DNA of 64,000 nucleotides from JBBATK01 sp040398805 (GTDB lineage Bacteria; Bacteroidota; Ignavibacteria; Kapaibacteriales; NICIL-2), in the NCBI GenBank assembly GCA_040398805.1, contig JBBATK010000007.1, positions 53,760-117,759 on the forward strand, written 5' to 3'. Positions within the stretch are counted from its first letter, which is position 1, and every line of letters starts with the position of its first letter. A program made the position numbers and the translations under genes. Shown here piece after piece: positions 28,719 through 37,680 of this stretch. Below the pieces are notes generated by a model, which was not told where the DNA came from, did no database searches, and was given only the letters and a program-made list of their open reading frames with translations.

Positions 28719-29145
28719 GACAATCAACAGAATGTGAAAGAACAGATACCGCCACAACCGTGTTTTGAATGACCGACGAGAAGAGAGAAGGATTGAGTCA
28801 TTACAACCAAATGCTGCTTTGTTTGTAACGCGTTGCGAAAATAGCCCTGTGATATTCCGATGTCAAGATATTTTTTTTCCACACGAGTTCTTCCCCTATT
28901 GTCCACATCCCTGTGTCACTCTCATCACGCACGGCAGTGCCGGATGCGAGCGTCTGCGCGGGCTTCAGGGCAATGCGGGAACGGGTAAAGGACGTGATGT
29001 CGTGGTTCGCCGTGAGTCCGCATCAACACTACGATTGCGGGCACTTCCACGCGAGGGAGCGAGCGCTCTTCCCCGTCAATTCTCCATGCGCGAGCGGCGC
29101 TGAGGTCGGTTCCTCCACCACGGGTGAATAATCGAACGTCGCAAG
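28719..29145. other. 427-base intergenic region upstream of ftsQ
   Basis: This gap holds the proposed ftsQ promoter (28838-28866). The part from about 28880 to 29145 has short open frames on both strands with no recognisable protein and no RNA gene that I can identify. An eight-T run occurs at 28871-28878 without a clear hairpin. Confidence 0.6.
28838..28866 (-). promoter_or_regulatory. Promoter upstream of ftsQ-ftsA-ftsZ
   Basis: On the minus strand TTGACA (28861-28866) and TATTTT (28838-28843) are separated by 17 bases, a sigma70-like arrangement, about 120 bases before ftsQ. It differs from the TAnnTTTG boxes elsewhere in the window, although TATTTTCG is close to that box. Confidence 0.45.
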
Positions 29146-29907
29146 TTATCCGTTGGCTTTTGTGGAAAAGATTTCCTGCTCTATCGAACGCCACATGAGT
29201 TGGCATGGAAAGCGGTTTTCGAAGATGGCGCGACCGACGATGACGGAATCGATGTTCTCGCAGAGCAGCTCGTTCATCGCCCAGAGTTCTTGCGGCGAGT
29301 CTATTCCACCGGCTGCGGTGATACGCATGCCGGACTCGCGGGCTATGCGGCGCAAGGTCTCCACGTCGGGGCCTTCATAGGTGCCTTCCCATGCCGCATC
29401 CAGATACACCATGCGCTGCAGACCGCAGTCGCGCGCCATCGCGGCGAACTCCGTGTCGCGAAGCGCAGGATACTCATGACCGAAACGGACCATACCGGCA
29501 TGCGCCCGGATACCAAGCACGATCCTGCTGGAGGTGTATTCGTCCACGAGCGACCTCAGCCCCTCCGGGTCGTCCAGTACCAACGTCGACACGATGATGC
29601 GGAAGACCCCCTCGTCCAAGCGCTCCGAACACGCACGAACCGTTCGCACGTCCGTGGCGAGCTGGACAGGCACATCGACGGAGTGGATGATGTCCTGCAC
29701 GGCCCGACGATTCGCCGAGTCATCATCGCCCCGCATGCTGTCACGATCCGTCACGTGGATGGTCTTCGCATTCTCCGCGCGCCACAAGCGGGCAAGAGCG
29801 GAGGGCGAAAGGTCCATGACTCCGACGTCTGCGCCATCAGAAGACGTCTGCGTACGGCGCGTGCACCGTCCTTGCACGAGATCCATGGATGGTATTATGA
29901 GAATCAT
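29146..29907 (-). CDS. HisA-like TIM-barrel protein, catalytically degenerate
   Basis: The 253-residue protein follows the HisA/HisF half-barrel pattern: IPSMDLVQGRCTR at the start, AAGGIDSPQEL and VIVGRAIFENRF at the end. True HisA isomerises ProFAR in histidine synthesis. Here the first Asp (D9) is kept, but the strand-5 motif IDARxG reads LGIRAHAG, putting Arg at the second catalytic position (R134). The first phosphate-binding GGGIR is replaced by ATDVR. No other his genes are nearby. It follows ruvA after 81 bases. A new or lost function is more likely than histidine synthesis (inference). Confidence 0.7.
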   Translation of the reverse strand: MILIIPSMDLVQGRCTRRTQTSSDGADVGVMDLSPSALARLWRAENAKTIHVTDRDSMRGDDDSANRRAVQDIIHSVDVPVQLATDVRTVRACSERLDEGVFRIIVSTLVLDDPEGLRSLVDEYTSSRIVLGIRAHAGMVRFGHEYPALRDTEFAAMARDCGLQRMVYLDAAWEGTYEGPDVETLRRIARESGMRITAAGGIDSPQELWAMNELLCENIDSVIVGRAIFENRFPCQLMWRSIEQEIFSTKANG

Positions 29908-29988
29908 ATCAGGTTCCGTCTTCGTGGTTTTCGTCGTTCCGTCGCGTCGAACCCTGCGCGGTTCACCCCTCGTCGCCGTGACGCATGT

Positions 29989-30582
29989 CTACAGCATGAT
30001 CTTCAGCGCCGACCTCAGGATACTGTCCGTCGTCCAGGATTGGTCCGTGGTTTCCGACACGACAAAGCGTACCGCCTTCTCCGCCTTCGCCCGCTGATAT
30101 CCCAAGGCGACCATCGCCGCAATGGCATCGTTCTGCATCGTATCGGCCGTCCGCTCCACCACCGTCTCACCGCCCGACGTCATCATCGACATCTTGTCCT
30201 GCAGTTCCACGATGATGCGCTCCGCCGTCTTCTTTCCTATTCCCGGCAGGCGCTGCAGGACGGCGACGTTCTTGCCGGCGATGGCGGAACGCAGCTCACC
30301 CAGCGTGGTGGACGACAGGATGCCGATCGCTGTCTTACCACCGATACCCGGAATGCTCAGCAACTGTAAAAACACCTCGCGCTCGTCTGTGCGTGTGAAG
30401 CCGAACAGCTGCATGGCATCCTCACGCACCGCCAAGTAGGTGGCAAGCGTGATGGGCTCGCCAAGCAATGCGGACTCCGCCGTGGCCACCGTCACCATCA
30501 CCGCATACCCCACGCCATGGCAATCAACGACCAGCTGCGTGAGTTGCTTCTCAACGACCGTTCCCTGTATGCGTGCTATCAT
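29989..30582 (-). CDS. ruvA: Holliday junction DNA helicase subunit RuvA
   Basis: RuvA binds Holliday junctions as a tetramer and loads RuvB. The 197-residue protein has the N-terminal OB fold (MIARIQGTVVEKQ), two helix-hairpin-helix motifs (SIPGIGGKTAIGIL and RLPGIGKKTAERII), an acidic/Met-rich linker and the C-terminal RuvB-binding domain (AIAAMVALGYQRAKAEKAV). Neither ruvB nor ruvC is adjacent. The HisA-like gene follows on the same strand. Confidence 0.96.
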   Translation of the reverse strand: MIARIQGTVVEKQLTQLVVDCHGVGYAVMVTVATAESALLGEPITLATYLAVREDAMQLFGFTRTDEREVFLQLLSIPGIGGKTAIGILSSTTLGELRSAIAGKNVAVLQRLPGIGKKTAERIIVELQDKMSMMTSGGETVVERTADTMQNDAIAAMVALGYQRAKAEKAVRFVVSETTDQSWTTDSILRSALKIML

Positions 30583-30754
30583 GTGCTGCTCTTTCCGGTA
30601 GGATACCTTCGAAATTCATTCACACCGACATCGAGATACGGACAAGATGACACCGACGCTTACTGCGCGATCCATGTCACGCAGATTGCCCTACGTATCA
30701 CCTGCCACGCGGCCATCGCAACCTTCGTGCATTTCCCGTCCTTGGCGTGTCGGG

Positions 30755-31804
30755 TCATCGGACCTTCTTCGCAGCCAGCACGTCCGCTTCGCGGATAAGA
30801 CGCTCCGCCGCGGAACGCGTCTGAGTCGACGAGACCTGATGATGGAAGACGGCGCGCAACCAGCTGCCGGAACGCCCCGGACTGAATCGTACACCGCGAC
30901 GTTCGCACGCCGAGATGACATCGCCGGCAGTGCAGGCACCGCGCACCTTGAACACGACGATGTTCGTGTCCGGCACGGGCGTATCCACCTCGATCGACGA
31001 CGAGTTCGCCAGCATCATGGCAAAGACCTTCGCGTTCTCATGGTCACGAGCGAGCTTCTCCCGGTGATACTTCAGCGCATACCTTCCGGCCGCTGCAAGA
31101 ACACCCGCCTGCCGCATACCGCCACCAAGGATCTTCCGCCACCGACGGGCGATGCGCATCTGTTCCTTCGTTCCCACGATCATGGACCCCACCGGTGCAC
31201 CGAGTCCTTTAGACAAACACACCGACAAGGTGTCGAAGACTTTACCGAACGACTTCAAGGGTATGCCCGTGGCCACCTCCGCATTCCATATCCGAGCACC
31301 GTCGCAATGCAAAGCGATGCCTTGCCGGGAACGCAGAGCGCTGAGTGCCTTGAGATACTTGGCCGTCATCACCACGCCGCCATGACGATTGTGGGAGTTC
31401 TCCCAACACACCAATCGGGTGCGGGGGAAATAGTATGCGTCCGGACGGATGGCTGCGGTGATGTCGTCGATGGACATCATGCCGTTCGCCGACGGTACGC
31501 AGTGAAGCTGAACCCTTGCAATGATCGACGGCGCGGTAGTTTCGTAATGGAAGATGTGCGACTCGGATTCGACGATCACTTCGTCGCCCGTTCCCGCATG
31601 CAAGGCCAGGCTGATCTGATTGCCCATGCACCCCGTGGGAACGAACAGCGCGTCCTGCTTCCCGAACAGGTCGGCGACCTCTTCCTGAAGGGCATTGACC
31701 GTCGGATCCTCGCCGAACACGTCATCCCCCACCGCCGCATTCGCCATGGCTCGTCGCATCCCACTCGTCGGCGTTGTCACCGTATCACTGCGCAAGTCTA
31801 TCAT
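30755..31804 (-). CDS. ltaE: Low-specificity L-threonine aldolase
   Basis: This PLP-dependent fold-type I enzyme of 349 residues splits threonine/allo-threonine into glycine and acetaldehyde. It begins MIDLRSDTVTTPTSGMR and has GDDVFGEDPTVNALQ, FVPTGCMGNQ, HCDGARIWNA and the PLP-lysine motif SVCLSKGLGAPVGS. All are typical of the GLY1/LtaE family. The ATG at 31804 is preceded by a purine-rich GAAAGGAAG. It lies 55 bases after the repeat-tailed hypothetical gene on the same strand. Confidence 0.93.
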   Translation of the reverse strand: MIDLRSDTVTTPTSGMRRAMANAAVGDDVFGEDPTVNALQEEVADLFGKQDALFVPTGCMGNQISLALHAGTGDEVIVESESHIFHYETTAPSIIARVQLHCVPSANGMMSIDDITAAIRPDAYYFPRTRLVCWENSHNRHGGVVMTAKYLKALSALRSRQGIALHCDGARIWNAEVATGIPLKSFGKVFDTLSVCLSKGLGAPVGSMIVGTKEQMRIARRWRKILGGGMRQAGVLAAAGRYALKYHREKLARDHENAKVFAMMLANSSSIEVDTPVPDTNIVVFKVRGACTAGDVISACERRGVRFSPGRSGSWLRAVFHHQVSSTQTRSAAERLIREADVLAAKKVR

Positions 31805-31859
31805 CCTTGTCTTCCTTTCGTTCGATTTTGTTCACGACCACCCGGACCAGCTGCTTCAA

Positions 31860-32258
31860 TCAGGCCGCCTGCCCGCTGTCGCGCGGACCAACGGCGTCGG
31901 GAGCAACGTCGTGCGTGTCGCTGGGAGTGCCAACGGAAGTATCGACGGAAGTATCGACGGAAGTATCGACGGGTGTGTTCATGGATGCCTCCGCGTCAAC
32001 GCCGTGAAAGCCGTAATGCGCCACCTTGATTTCGAACTCCATATCCTTCGAATACAGGTGCGCGTACTTCTCATTCGCTGTTTCCACCACCCGAACCTTC
32101 GCCCAGCATCCTCCCTTGAAGTCGGTGATGTCCGCCACATACGTGGGTTCATCGTTCATGCTCAGCAGATAGCGGCTGCCTTGCTCGGGACGTGCGTCCT
32201 TCGGCAACACTTCGTGATAGCTCTTGATCTCCCTATCGCGTACGGGAACTTTCTGCAT
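31860..32258 (-). CDS. Hypothetical protein with short tandem-repeat tail
   Basis: The 132-residue product matches no family I recognise. The first ~90 residues look globular (KDARPEQGSRYLLSMNDEP, VADITDFKGGCWAKVRVVE). The tail contains a DTSV repeat (VDTSVDTSVDTSVGTP) encoded by three copies of a 12-base unit and then a Pro/Asp/Gly-rich end. There is no signal peptide or membrane segment. It sits between the TPR gene and threonine aldolase on the same strand. Confidence 0.65.
   Translation of the reverse strand: MQKVPVRDREIKSYHEVLPKDARPEQGSRYLLSMNDEPTYVADITDFKGGCWAKVRVVETANEKYAHLYSKDMEFEIKVAHYGFHGVDAEASMNTPVDTSVDTSVDTSVGTPSDTHDVAPDAVGPRDSGQAA
31935..31970 (+). repeat. Three perfect 12-base tandem repeats
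   Basis: The unit GGAAGTATCGAC occurs three times head to tail inside the 3' part of the hypothetical gene. The period of 12 keeps the frame and encodes a repeated Asp-Thr-Ser-Val. Confidence 0.9.
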
Positions 32259-32358
32259 GTCGTCTTCTCCGTTAGGTGATTATTCTTTCTCATCCGTTGA
32301 ACTCGGTACGGACCGCCGTCCACACTCGCACACCAGCATCCACTGCGTGCGCGGGGGC

Positions 32359-33498
32359 CTAGTACATGTACCGACTGAATTTGTTCTTTCCTGTCATCTC
32401 GAAGGGATGCCGTTTCAACCAGGCAAGCAGCCCGCGATAATTCTTCTTGTTCTCGTCGAAGTACGCCTTGGCCTCGAGCGGCTTGGCGAACTGTGTAAGA
32501 TACACCACGTACGACGTATGGAATCCCGCATCGAGCACGGCCTTATGACGTTCGATGGCGGCATTGGGGTAGAGCGTATCGTATCCGCGTCTGTACCACT
32601 CCTTGATGAACGTCGTCTGCATGGTATCGATACTGAGAAGCGGTATCTCGAAGTCTTGGAAGAATCGAAGTTTCGATGCACCCATGGTCATGAGCTCGTC
32701 GAAACGATCCTCGAAGGTGATGTCCACCTGCGTGCTCGCATCGGCAGCGCCCTTGCGCGCCAGACTGTAGTTCATTCTCGCAGTGGTCCGGTAGTCCTCG
32801 TACGTACGCATATGCATGCGATACACCAGGTCGGAGATGATGGAGAGTCGGGAAGGATTCGGATCCACGTTCATAAGCACTTCGCCATACAACAGCGTCC
32901 ATATCCTCTCCGTTCCCTGCGAGTACGAACGGGCGGCCCAATAGTAGTTCAGATGATAGCCGGGATCCACCTGGATACCCTCTTCGAATTCATCGACGGC
33001 GACTTCGAGCTGCCGCGCCTGGAGGAGCAGCAGACCTTTCTCCATGTGCAACCTACCGGACGTGCTGAAGCGTTTGAGTCCTTCGTCGATGACCACTCTC
33101 GCGCCCGACGTATCATCCTGCTCCGCTCGGATATTCGAGAGCAATTGATAGAACTTGTCCGTTGCCTTGGGATGCGTGACGATACTGCGCAGGATACTCT
33201 CCGCCGAGTCGAACGAACGCTTCGCTGCATAGGTCAATGCCATTTCATATCGCACTTCCACCTTGTTCGTATCCAAACGGTAGGCGCGGTCGAACACGAC
33301 CACGGCGCTATCGTACTTCTTGTCGTTGAACAGGTCCAACGCCTGCTTGAGCAGACGCAGGCGCGGAGCGTCGTCCGACCGACTTGCACTCTGCGCATGC
33401 ACCGCTCCTGTACCCGCCCACACGAGCGCACACCACAGGACGATATCCGCCATGCGCAGGTTCAGGTGCCGACGCCGACCTAAGGAAAGAAATCTCAT
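32359..33498 (-). CDS. Exported TPR-repeat protein
   Basis: The 379-residue product has a hydrophobic export signal (MADIVLWCALVWAGTGAVHAQS) followed by tetratricopeptide repeats: ALDLFNDKKYDSAVVVFDRAYRLDTN, ALTYAAKRSFDSAESIL, LLQARQLEVAVDEFEEGI (each shortened by eye). The C-terminal third, with a DEAxE-like charged run and a MTGKNKFSRYMY end, is unassigned. It is probably periplasmic or a lipoprotein-free scaffold. I use the ATG at 33498, 7 bases after the SDR stop. It is the third gene of the fumC-SDR-TPR run. Confidence 0.75.
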   Translation of the reverse strand: MRFLSLGRRRHLNLRMADIVLWCALVWAGTGAVHAQSASRSDDAPRLRLLKQALDLFNDKKYDSAVVVFDRAYRLDTNKVEVRYEMALTYAAKRSFDSAESILRSIVTHPKATDKFYQLLSNIRAEQDDTSGARVVIDEGLKRFSTSGRLHMEKGLLLLQARQLEVAVDEFEEGIQVDPGYHLNYYWAARSYSQGTERIWTLLYGEVLMNVDPNPSRLSIISDLVYRMHMRTYEDYRTTARMNYSLARKGAADASTQVDITFEDRFDELMTMGASKLRFFQDFEIPLLSIDTMQTTFIKEWYRRGYDTLYPNAAIERHKAVLDAGFHTSYVVYLTQFAKPLEAKAYFDENKKNYRGLLAWLKRHPFEMTGKNKFSRYMY

Positions 33499-33505
33499 AC
33501 GATAC

Positions 33506-34294
33506 CTAAAATCCATACTGGGTGAATCCTCCGTCAACCGCCAGACACTGTCCCGTGACATACGACGACGCCGGCATGCAGAAGAAGGCGACGGCGTGAG
33601 CCACTTCCTCGGGCGTACCGACCCGTTTCATCGGGGTCCGCATCACCACTTCGTGGTAATACTCTTCGTTGCCAAGCACACCCTCCGTGAGCGGCGTCCG
33701 GATGTACCACGGCGCCACGGCATTCACCCGGATGCCGTCACCGGCCCATTCCACCGCCCAGTACCGGGACAAATGAATCAGGGCGGCCTTGGTCATCGAA
33801 TACGGTGCTCCCGTGCGCGCATAGGTGAGGCCGTTCGTCGATGCGACGTTCACGACCGAGGCGCCACCGGCCGATGCCAAGCGAGGATGAAGTCCGCGCG
33901 TGAGATCGAAGGCGGACAGGAGATTGGTGCGCATGAGCGTGTCCACTTCCTCCGCCGAATACTCCACCGTCTTCTTCCGGATGTTCGTTCCGACATTGTT
34001 GACAAGCACGTGCAATGGATCGTCCGTGCTCGACAAGGTCTCGATGCACCGTGCACGGTCGTCGGCATCGGCGATGTCGCACGCGAGGATGTCCACCGCC
34101 AGACCCGCCTCGGCAAACTGCTCCCGGGTGGACCGTAACTCGTCGGCCGATCGGGCGATGATCAGCACCTGCGCGCCGAAGCGAGCGAGCTCTTCGGCGA
34201 TGGCACGACCAATGCCTTTGGTCCCGCCTGTCACGACAGCGCGTTTGCCGGCGAGCGTCCATGCCGGATGCGTGTTCAGTGGGTGCGTGCTCAT
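33506..34294 (-). CDS. SDR-family NAD(P)-dependent oxidoreductase
   Basis: This classical short-chain dehydrogenase has 262 residues. It has the nucleotide-binding TGGTKGIG, the structural NNVGTN, the active-site Ser in VNVASTNGL and Tyr/Lys in YSMTK. The overall pattern is closest to plant-like tropinone-reductase SDRs, though substrate cannot be read from sequence. The C-terminal VTGQCLAVDGGFTQYG is typical. Its ATG overlaps the fumC stop by 4 bases, so it is probably translated from the fumC message. Confidence 0.9.
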   Translation of the reverse strand: MSTHPLNTHPAWTLAGKRAVVTGGTKGIGRAIAEELARFGAQVLIIARSADELRSTREQFAEAGLAVDILACDIADADDRARCIETLSSTDDPLHVLVNNVGTNIRKKTVEYSAEEVDTLMRTNLLSAFDLTRGLHPRLASAGGASVVNVASTNGLTYARTGAPYSMTKAALIHLSRYWAVEWAGDGIRVNAVAPWYIRTPLTEGVLGNEEYYHEVVMRTPMKRVGTPEEVAHAVAFFCMPASSYVTGQCLAVDGGFTQYGF

Positions 34295-35676
34295 GCGCGG
34301 GGTCCCAGCATGTCTTCCGGACGTACCAGTCGGTCGAAGGTCTCACCGTCCAGGATACCCAGCTCGATGGCCGCGTCCCGCAACGTGCCGCCCGTCTTAT
34401 GGGCATGCTTGGCGATCTTCGCCGCGTTGTCGTAGCCGATATGACTGTTCAACGCCGTCACGAGCATGAGAGTGTTCCTGTTGTAGTACTCCAGCTTCGC
34501 CGCATTGGCTTCGATGCCCTGCGCGCAATGTTCGTCGAACATCACACAGGTATCGCTGAGCAGGCGGACGCTTTGAAGGAAGTTGTAGATGATGACCGGC
34601 TTGAACACATTGAGCTCGAAGTTGCCCGATGCACCACCGATGTTGATGGCCACGTCGTTTCCCATCACCTGCGCGGCCACCATCGTCATGGCCTCGCTCT
34701 GCGTGGGGTTCACCTTGCCGGGCATGATGGAGGAGCCGGGTTCGTTCTCGGGAATGAAGATCTCGTTGAGACCGCATCGCGGACCCGACGCAAGCCATCG
34801 GACGTCGTTGGCGATCTTCATGAGCGATGCCGCAAGCGTCTTCAAGGAGCCGTGCGCGAACACGAGTGCGTCATGGGCCGCCAGCGACTCGAACTTGTTC
34901 GGTGCGGTGACGAACGGCAGACCGGTGTCCTCCGCGATCTTCGCCGCACTGCGGACCGCGAACTCAGGATGCGTGTTCAATCCCGTGCCGACCGCCGTGC
35001 CCCCCAACGCCAATTCATAGATTCCGTCCAGACTCATGCGGATGCGCGCGATGTCGTTCGTCAACTGTTGGGCATAACCGCTGAACTCCTGACCCAACGT
35101 CACGGGCGTGGCATCCATAAGGTGCGTCCGACCGCTCTTGATGTACCCTGCGAACTCGATGCTCTTCGCTTGCAACGTATCGCGAAGCTTCGTGAGCGCC
35201 GGCAGCAAACGGTGCACAAGCTGCTCGGCCGCCGCGATGTGCATGGCCGTCGGGTAGGTGTCGTTGGAGCTCTGCGCCTTGTTCACGTCGTCGTTCGGAT
35301 GCACGGGCTTCTTGGAACCCATGACACCACCGGCCAGTTCGATGGCACGGTTGCTGATCACCTCGTTCGTATTCATGTTCGTTTGCGTGCCCGAACCTGT
35401 CTGCCATACGGAGAGCGGGAAGTGGTCGTCAAGGACCCCGCTGATCACCTCGTCGGCAGCGCCCGCTATCCACTGGTACTTCTCCTCCGACAACGTCCCG
35501 AGGTCCCGGTTCACCGCCGCCGCGGCCTTCTTCAGAACACCCAGCGCACGGATGAGTTCGCGCGGCATGCGCTCTATTCCGATGGCGAAATGGTGAAGCG
35601 ACCGTGCCGTCTGTGCTCCGTAATATCTGTCCGACGGAACCTCGATGGTTCCCATGGTATCCGATTCTCTGCGCAT
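34291..35676 (-). CDS. fumC: Class II fumarate hydratase
   Basis: FumC reversibly hydrates fumarate to malate in the citric acid cycle. The 461-residue protein starts MRRESDTMGTIEVPSDRYYG and contains SGTQTNMNTNEV, SSNDTYPTA, TVGTGLNTH-like VGTGLNTHPEF and the superfamily signature GSSIMPGKVNP. No iron-sulfur ligand pattern is present, consistent with the oxygen-stable class II type. It is the first gene of a unit with the SDR and TPR genes. Confidence 0.96.
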   Translation of the reverse strand: MRRESDTMGTIEVPSDRYYGAQTARSLHHFAIGIERMPRELIRALGVLKKAAAAVNRDLGTLSEEKYQWIAGAADEVISGVLDDHFPLSVWQTGSGTQTNMNTNEVISNRAIELAGGVMGSKKPVHPNDDVNKAQSSNDTYPTAMHIAAAEQLVHRLLPALTKLRDTLQAKSIEFAGYIKSGRTHLMDATPVTLGQEFSGYAQQLTNDIARIRMSLDGIYELALGGTAVGTGLNTHPEFAVRSAAKIAEDTGLPFVTAPNKFESLAAHDALVFAHGSLKTLAASLMKIANDVRWLASGPRCGLNEIFIPENEPGSSIMPGKVNPTQSEAMTMVAAQVMGNDVAINIGGASGNFELNVFKPVIIYNFLQSVRLLSDTCVMFDEHCAQGIEANAAKLEYYNRNTLMLVTALNSHIGYDNAAKIAKHAHKTGGTLRDAAIELGILDGETFDRLVRPEDMLGPRA

Positions 35677-35774
35677 GACATAAGGAAATGAATGGTGAAT
35701 GATATGTATGAGTCTTTGTGTGGTATGGGAGAACGACCGACCACGGATCTTGCGACCGTGTGTACCGCCGGACC

Positions 35775-36566
35775 CTACCGGATTCCGATGGCAAGCGATA
35801 TGAACAGGCCGTTGAAGTCTTTCATCGGCCTCCCGCGGATGCTCTCCAGACCATCACCCCCGAACGGTATGAGGTAATACCGGGCATCCAGGGTCACATA
35901 ACTCTTCTCCGAATTCTCGATCATGATTCCCGCCCCAAGAAAACCCGAGGGACGTACATACGAGGTCGAACCTCCGAACGAACTGAAGATGTCGCTCGTG
36001 AAGGGATCGTACGGGGCACGTATCACCGCGGCGGCTCCCGCACCGAAACTGAAGTACGGCGCGATGTTCTCTGCCACGTACTCCTTCGGTATCTCGTATC
36101 TCATGCCCAGACACAAAGGGGCGATGAACAAACGGTTCACCTTGTTGGGAACGTACACGATGAGCGTGAACGGGTCCTGTAACTCCAGCTCGCTCGTATT
36201 CCTGGCACCCGAGAACGCGAAGTCGGCGAACATCCCCCACGACGAGGAAAGCTCGTAGGCATAGCCGAATCCGAGCCCGTATCCGTTACCGGAGATCATC
36301 AAGCGGATGAGGAAGCTCGTCCGGTCGGCGATGAGCTCACGGGTGGGACCCGACAAGGGCGTCGGACTTTCGAACACGTACACGCTGTCGTCGGGCACGA
36401 CCAAAGGTTCCGCCACCTGCCGATCGCCCTTCTCCGTTTGCACACGCACACGACGCGATTCCCCTTTCACGCCCGAGGTGTCCTTCTTCACGCGCTGCGC
36501 AACCGCGTCGACGGGTCCGAAAACCACGTACGCAGCCAAGCAGAAGACCATGAGGAAGTGTTTCAT
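35775..36566 (-). CDS. Outer-membrane beta-barrel-like protein
   Basis: The 263-residue protein has a signal peptide (MKHFLMVFCLAAYVVFG, then VDAVAQ), a charged linker, and from about residue 80 alternating strands rich in Gly and aromatics ending in LFISLAIGIR. That fits a small outer-membrane barrel. No named family was recognised. It has its own TAGTTTTG promoter box 31 bases upstream and is separated from rpoD by a terminator. Confidence 0.72.
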   Translation of the reverse strand: MKHFLMVFCLAAYVVFGPVDAVAQRVKKDTSGVKGESRRVRVQTEKGDRQVAEPLVVPDDSVYVFESPTPLSGPTRELIADRTSFLIRLMISGNGYGLGFGYAYELSSSWGMFADFAFSGARNTSELELQDPFTLIVYVPNKVNRLFIAPLCLGMRYEIPKEYVAENIAPYFSFGAGAAAVIRAPYDPFTSDIFSSFGGSTSYVRPSGFLGAGIMIENSEKSYVTLDARYYLIPFGGDGLESIRGRPMKDFNGLFISLAIGIR

Positions 36567-36597
36567 GCACGTCCGGAAGTGAGCGGTGAATCGCCTG

Positions 36598-36605
36598 CAA
36601 AACTA
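36598..36605 (-). promoter_or_regulatory. -7 box for the outer-membrane protein gene
   Basis: TAGTTTTG on the minus strand exactly matches TAnnTTTG and lies 31 bases before the ATG at 36566. Confidence 0.5.
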
Positions 36606-36651
36606 CCACGGAAGACGGTTGTGGCTTGAGCTTCGTGGATACGGACGGGAC

Positions 36652-36680
36652 AAAAAAAAAGACTGTCCGAAGGGACAGTC
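36652..36680 (-). terminator. Intrinsic terminator of rpoD
   Basis: On the minus strand GACTGTCC-cttc-GGACAGTC forms a perfect 8-bp stem with a tetraloop, followed by nine T. It begins about 20 bases after the rpoD stop. Confidence 0.92.
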
Positions 36681-36701
36681 TTTCATGAGTTTCTCGTGCT
36701 T

Positions 36702-37565
36702 TTAGCCGAGGTACGTCCTGAGCGACTTGGATCTGGACGCGTGGCGCAACCGCCGTATCGCTTTCTCCTTGATCTGACGCACACGCTCTCGTGTGAGATT
36801 GAACTTCTCACCGATCTCTTCGAGCGTCAGGCACTGCTTGTCTTCAAGTCCGAAGTACAGACGGATGACCTCCGCTTCGCGCTCGGACAAGGTTTTCAGC
36901 ACCTGCTGAACCTCGATGCGCAGCGACTCCAGCATCAGGTCCGAATCCGGCGGCGGCTGCAGATCGTTGGGCAGGATATCGAGCAGACGGTTGTCCTCGC
37001 CCTGAACGAACGGTGCATCCACCGAAAGGTGACGACCGGAAATCTTGATGGTCTCCGCAATCTCCGCGATGCTCATCTCGAGCTGCTCCGCAAGCTCGGC
37101 CGCAGTAGGTTCGCGCTCGTACAACTGTTCGAGCTCGCTGAACTTCTTGCCGATCTTGTTCAACGCGCCAACGCGGTTGAGCGGCAGACGGACGATACGG
37201 GATTGCTCCGCCAATGCCTGCAGAATGGACTGACGGATCCACCAGACGGCGTAGGAGATGAACTTGAAACCGCGGGTCTCGTCGAAACGCTTGGCCGCCT
37301 TGATCAATCCAAGGTTGCCCTCGTTGATCAGGTCACCGAGCGACAGACCCTGGTTCTGATATTGCTTGGCCACGGAAACCACAAAGCGAAGGTTCGCCTT
37401 CACCAGCCGTTCCAGCGCCTCTTCACCTTCCGCATTGCCGCGACGGATGGCTTGCGCGAGAACAATCTCATCGTTACCCGTCAAAAGCTCCACGCGACCG
37501 ATCTCTTGAAGGTACTTGTCGAGTGACTGACTTTCACGATTCGTGTACTGTTTGGTTATTCTCAT
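36702..37565 (-). CDS. rpoD: Primary RNA polymerase sigma factor RpoD/SigA
   Basis: At 287 residues it is the short Bacteroidota form lacking region 1.1. It starts MRITKQYTNRESQSLDKYLQ and carries region 1.2 (YLQEIGRVELLT), region 2 (FVVSVAKQYQNQGLSLGDLI and WWIRQSI), region 3 and a C-terminal region 4 with the -35-type helix-turn-helix LTRERVRQIKEKAI. Sigma factors of this group recognise the TTTG/TAnnTTTG promoters seen throughout the window. It lies downstream of the PIN-domain gene and ends at a strong terminator. Confidence 0.97.
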   Translation of the reverse strand: MRITKQYTNRESQSLDKYLQEIGRVELLTGNDEIVLAQAIRRGNAEGEEALERLVKANLRFVVSVAKQYQNQGLSLGDLINEGNLGLIKAAKRFDETRGFKFISYAVWWIRQSILQALAEQSRIVRLPLNRVGALNKIGKKFSELEQLYEREPTAAELAEQLEMSIAEIAETIKISGRHLSVDAPFVQGEDNRLLDILPNDLQPPPDSDLMLESLRIEVQQVLKTLSEREAEVIRLYFGLEDKQCLTLEEIGEKFNLTRERVRQIKEKAIRRLRHASRSKSLRTYLG

Positions 37566-37680
37566 GAAGCTACTCTGTGATAATTGTTGCTCGTTCGGTC
37601 CGACCGCTGTGCTCGGGTCATCGCCATTGAGACCGTAGATACCACCGGCCGCCTGACCGCCGTGCCGATCGATAAGTTAT

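Noticed and set aside
28880..29145. A structured RNA (SRP, tmRNA or RNase P) upstream of ftsQ
   Set aside because: None of the conserved core sequences of these RNAs could be found on either strand.
28925..29206. A 93-codon minus-strand gene before ftsQ
   Set aside because: It overlaps the end of the HisA-like gene and has no start signal or recognisable sequence.
30647..32029. A 460-codon plus-strand frame over threonine aldolase
   Set aside because: It lies opposite a clear LtaE gene and its product is Arg/His-rich without family character.
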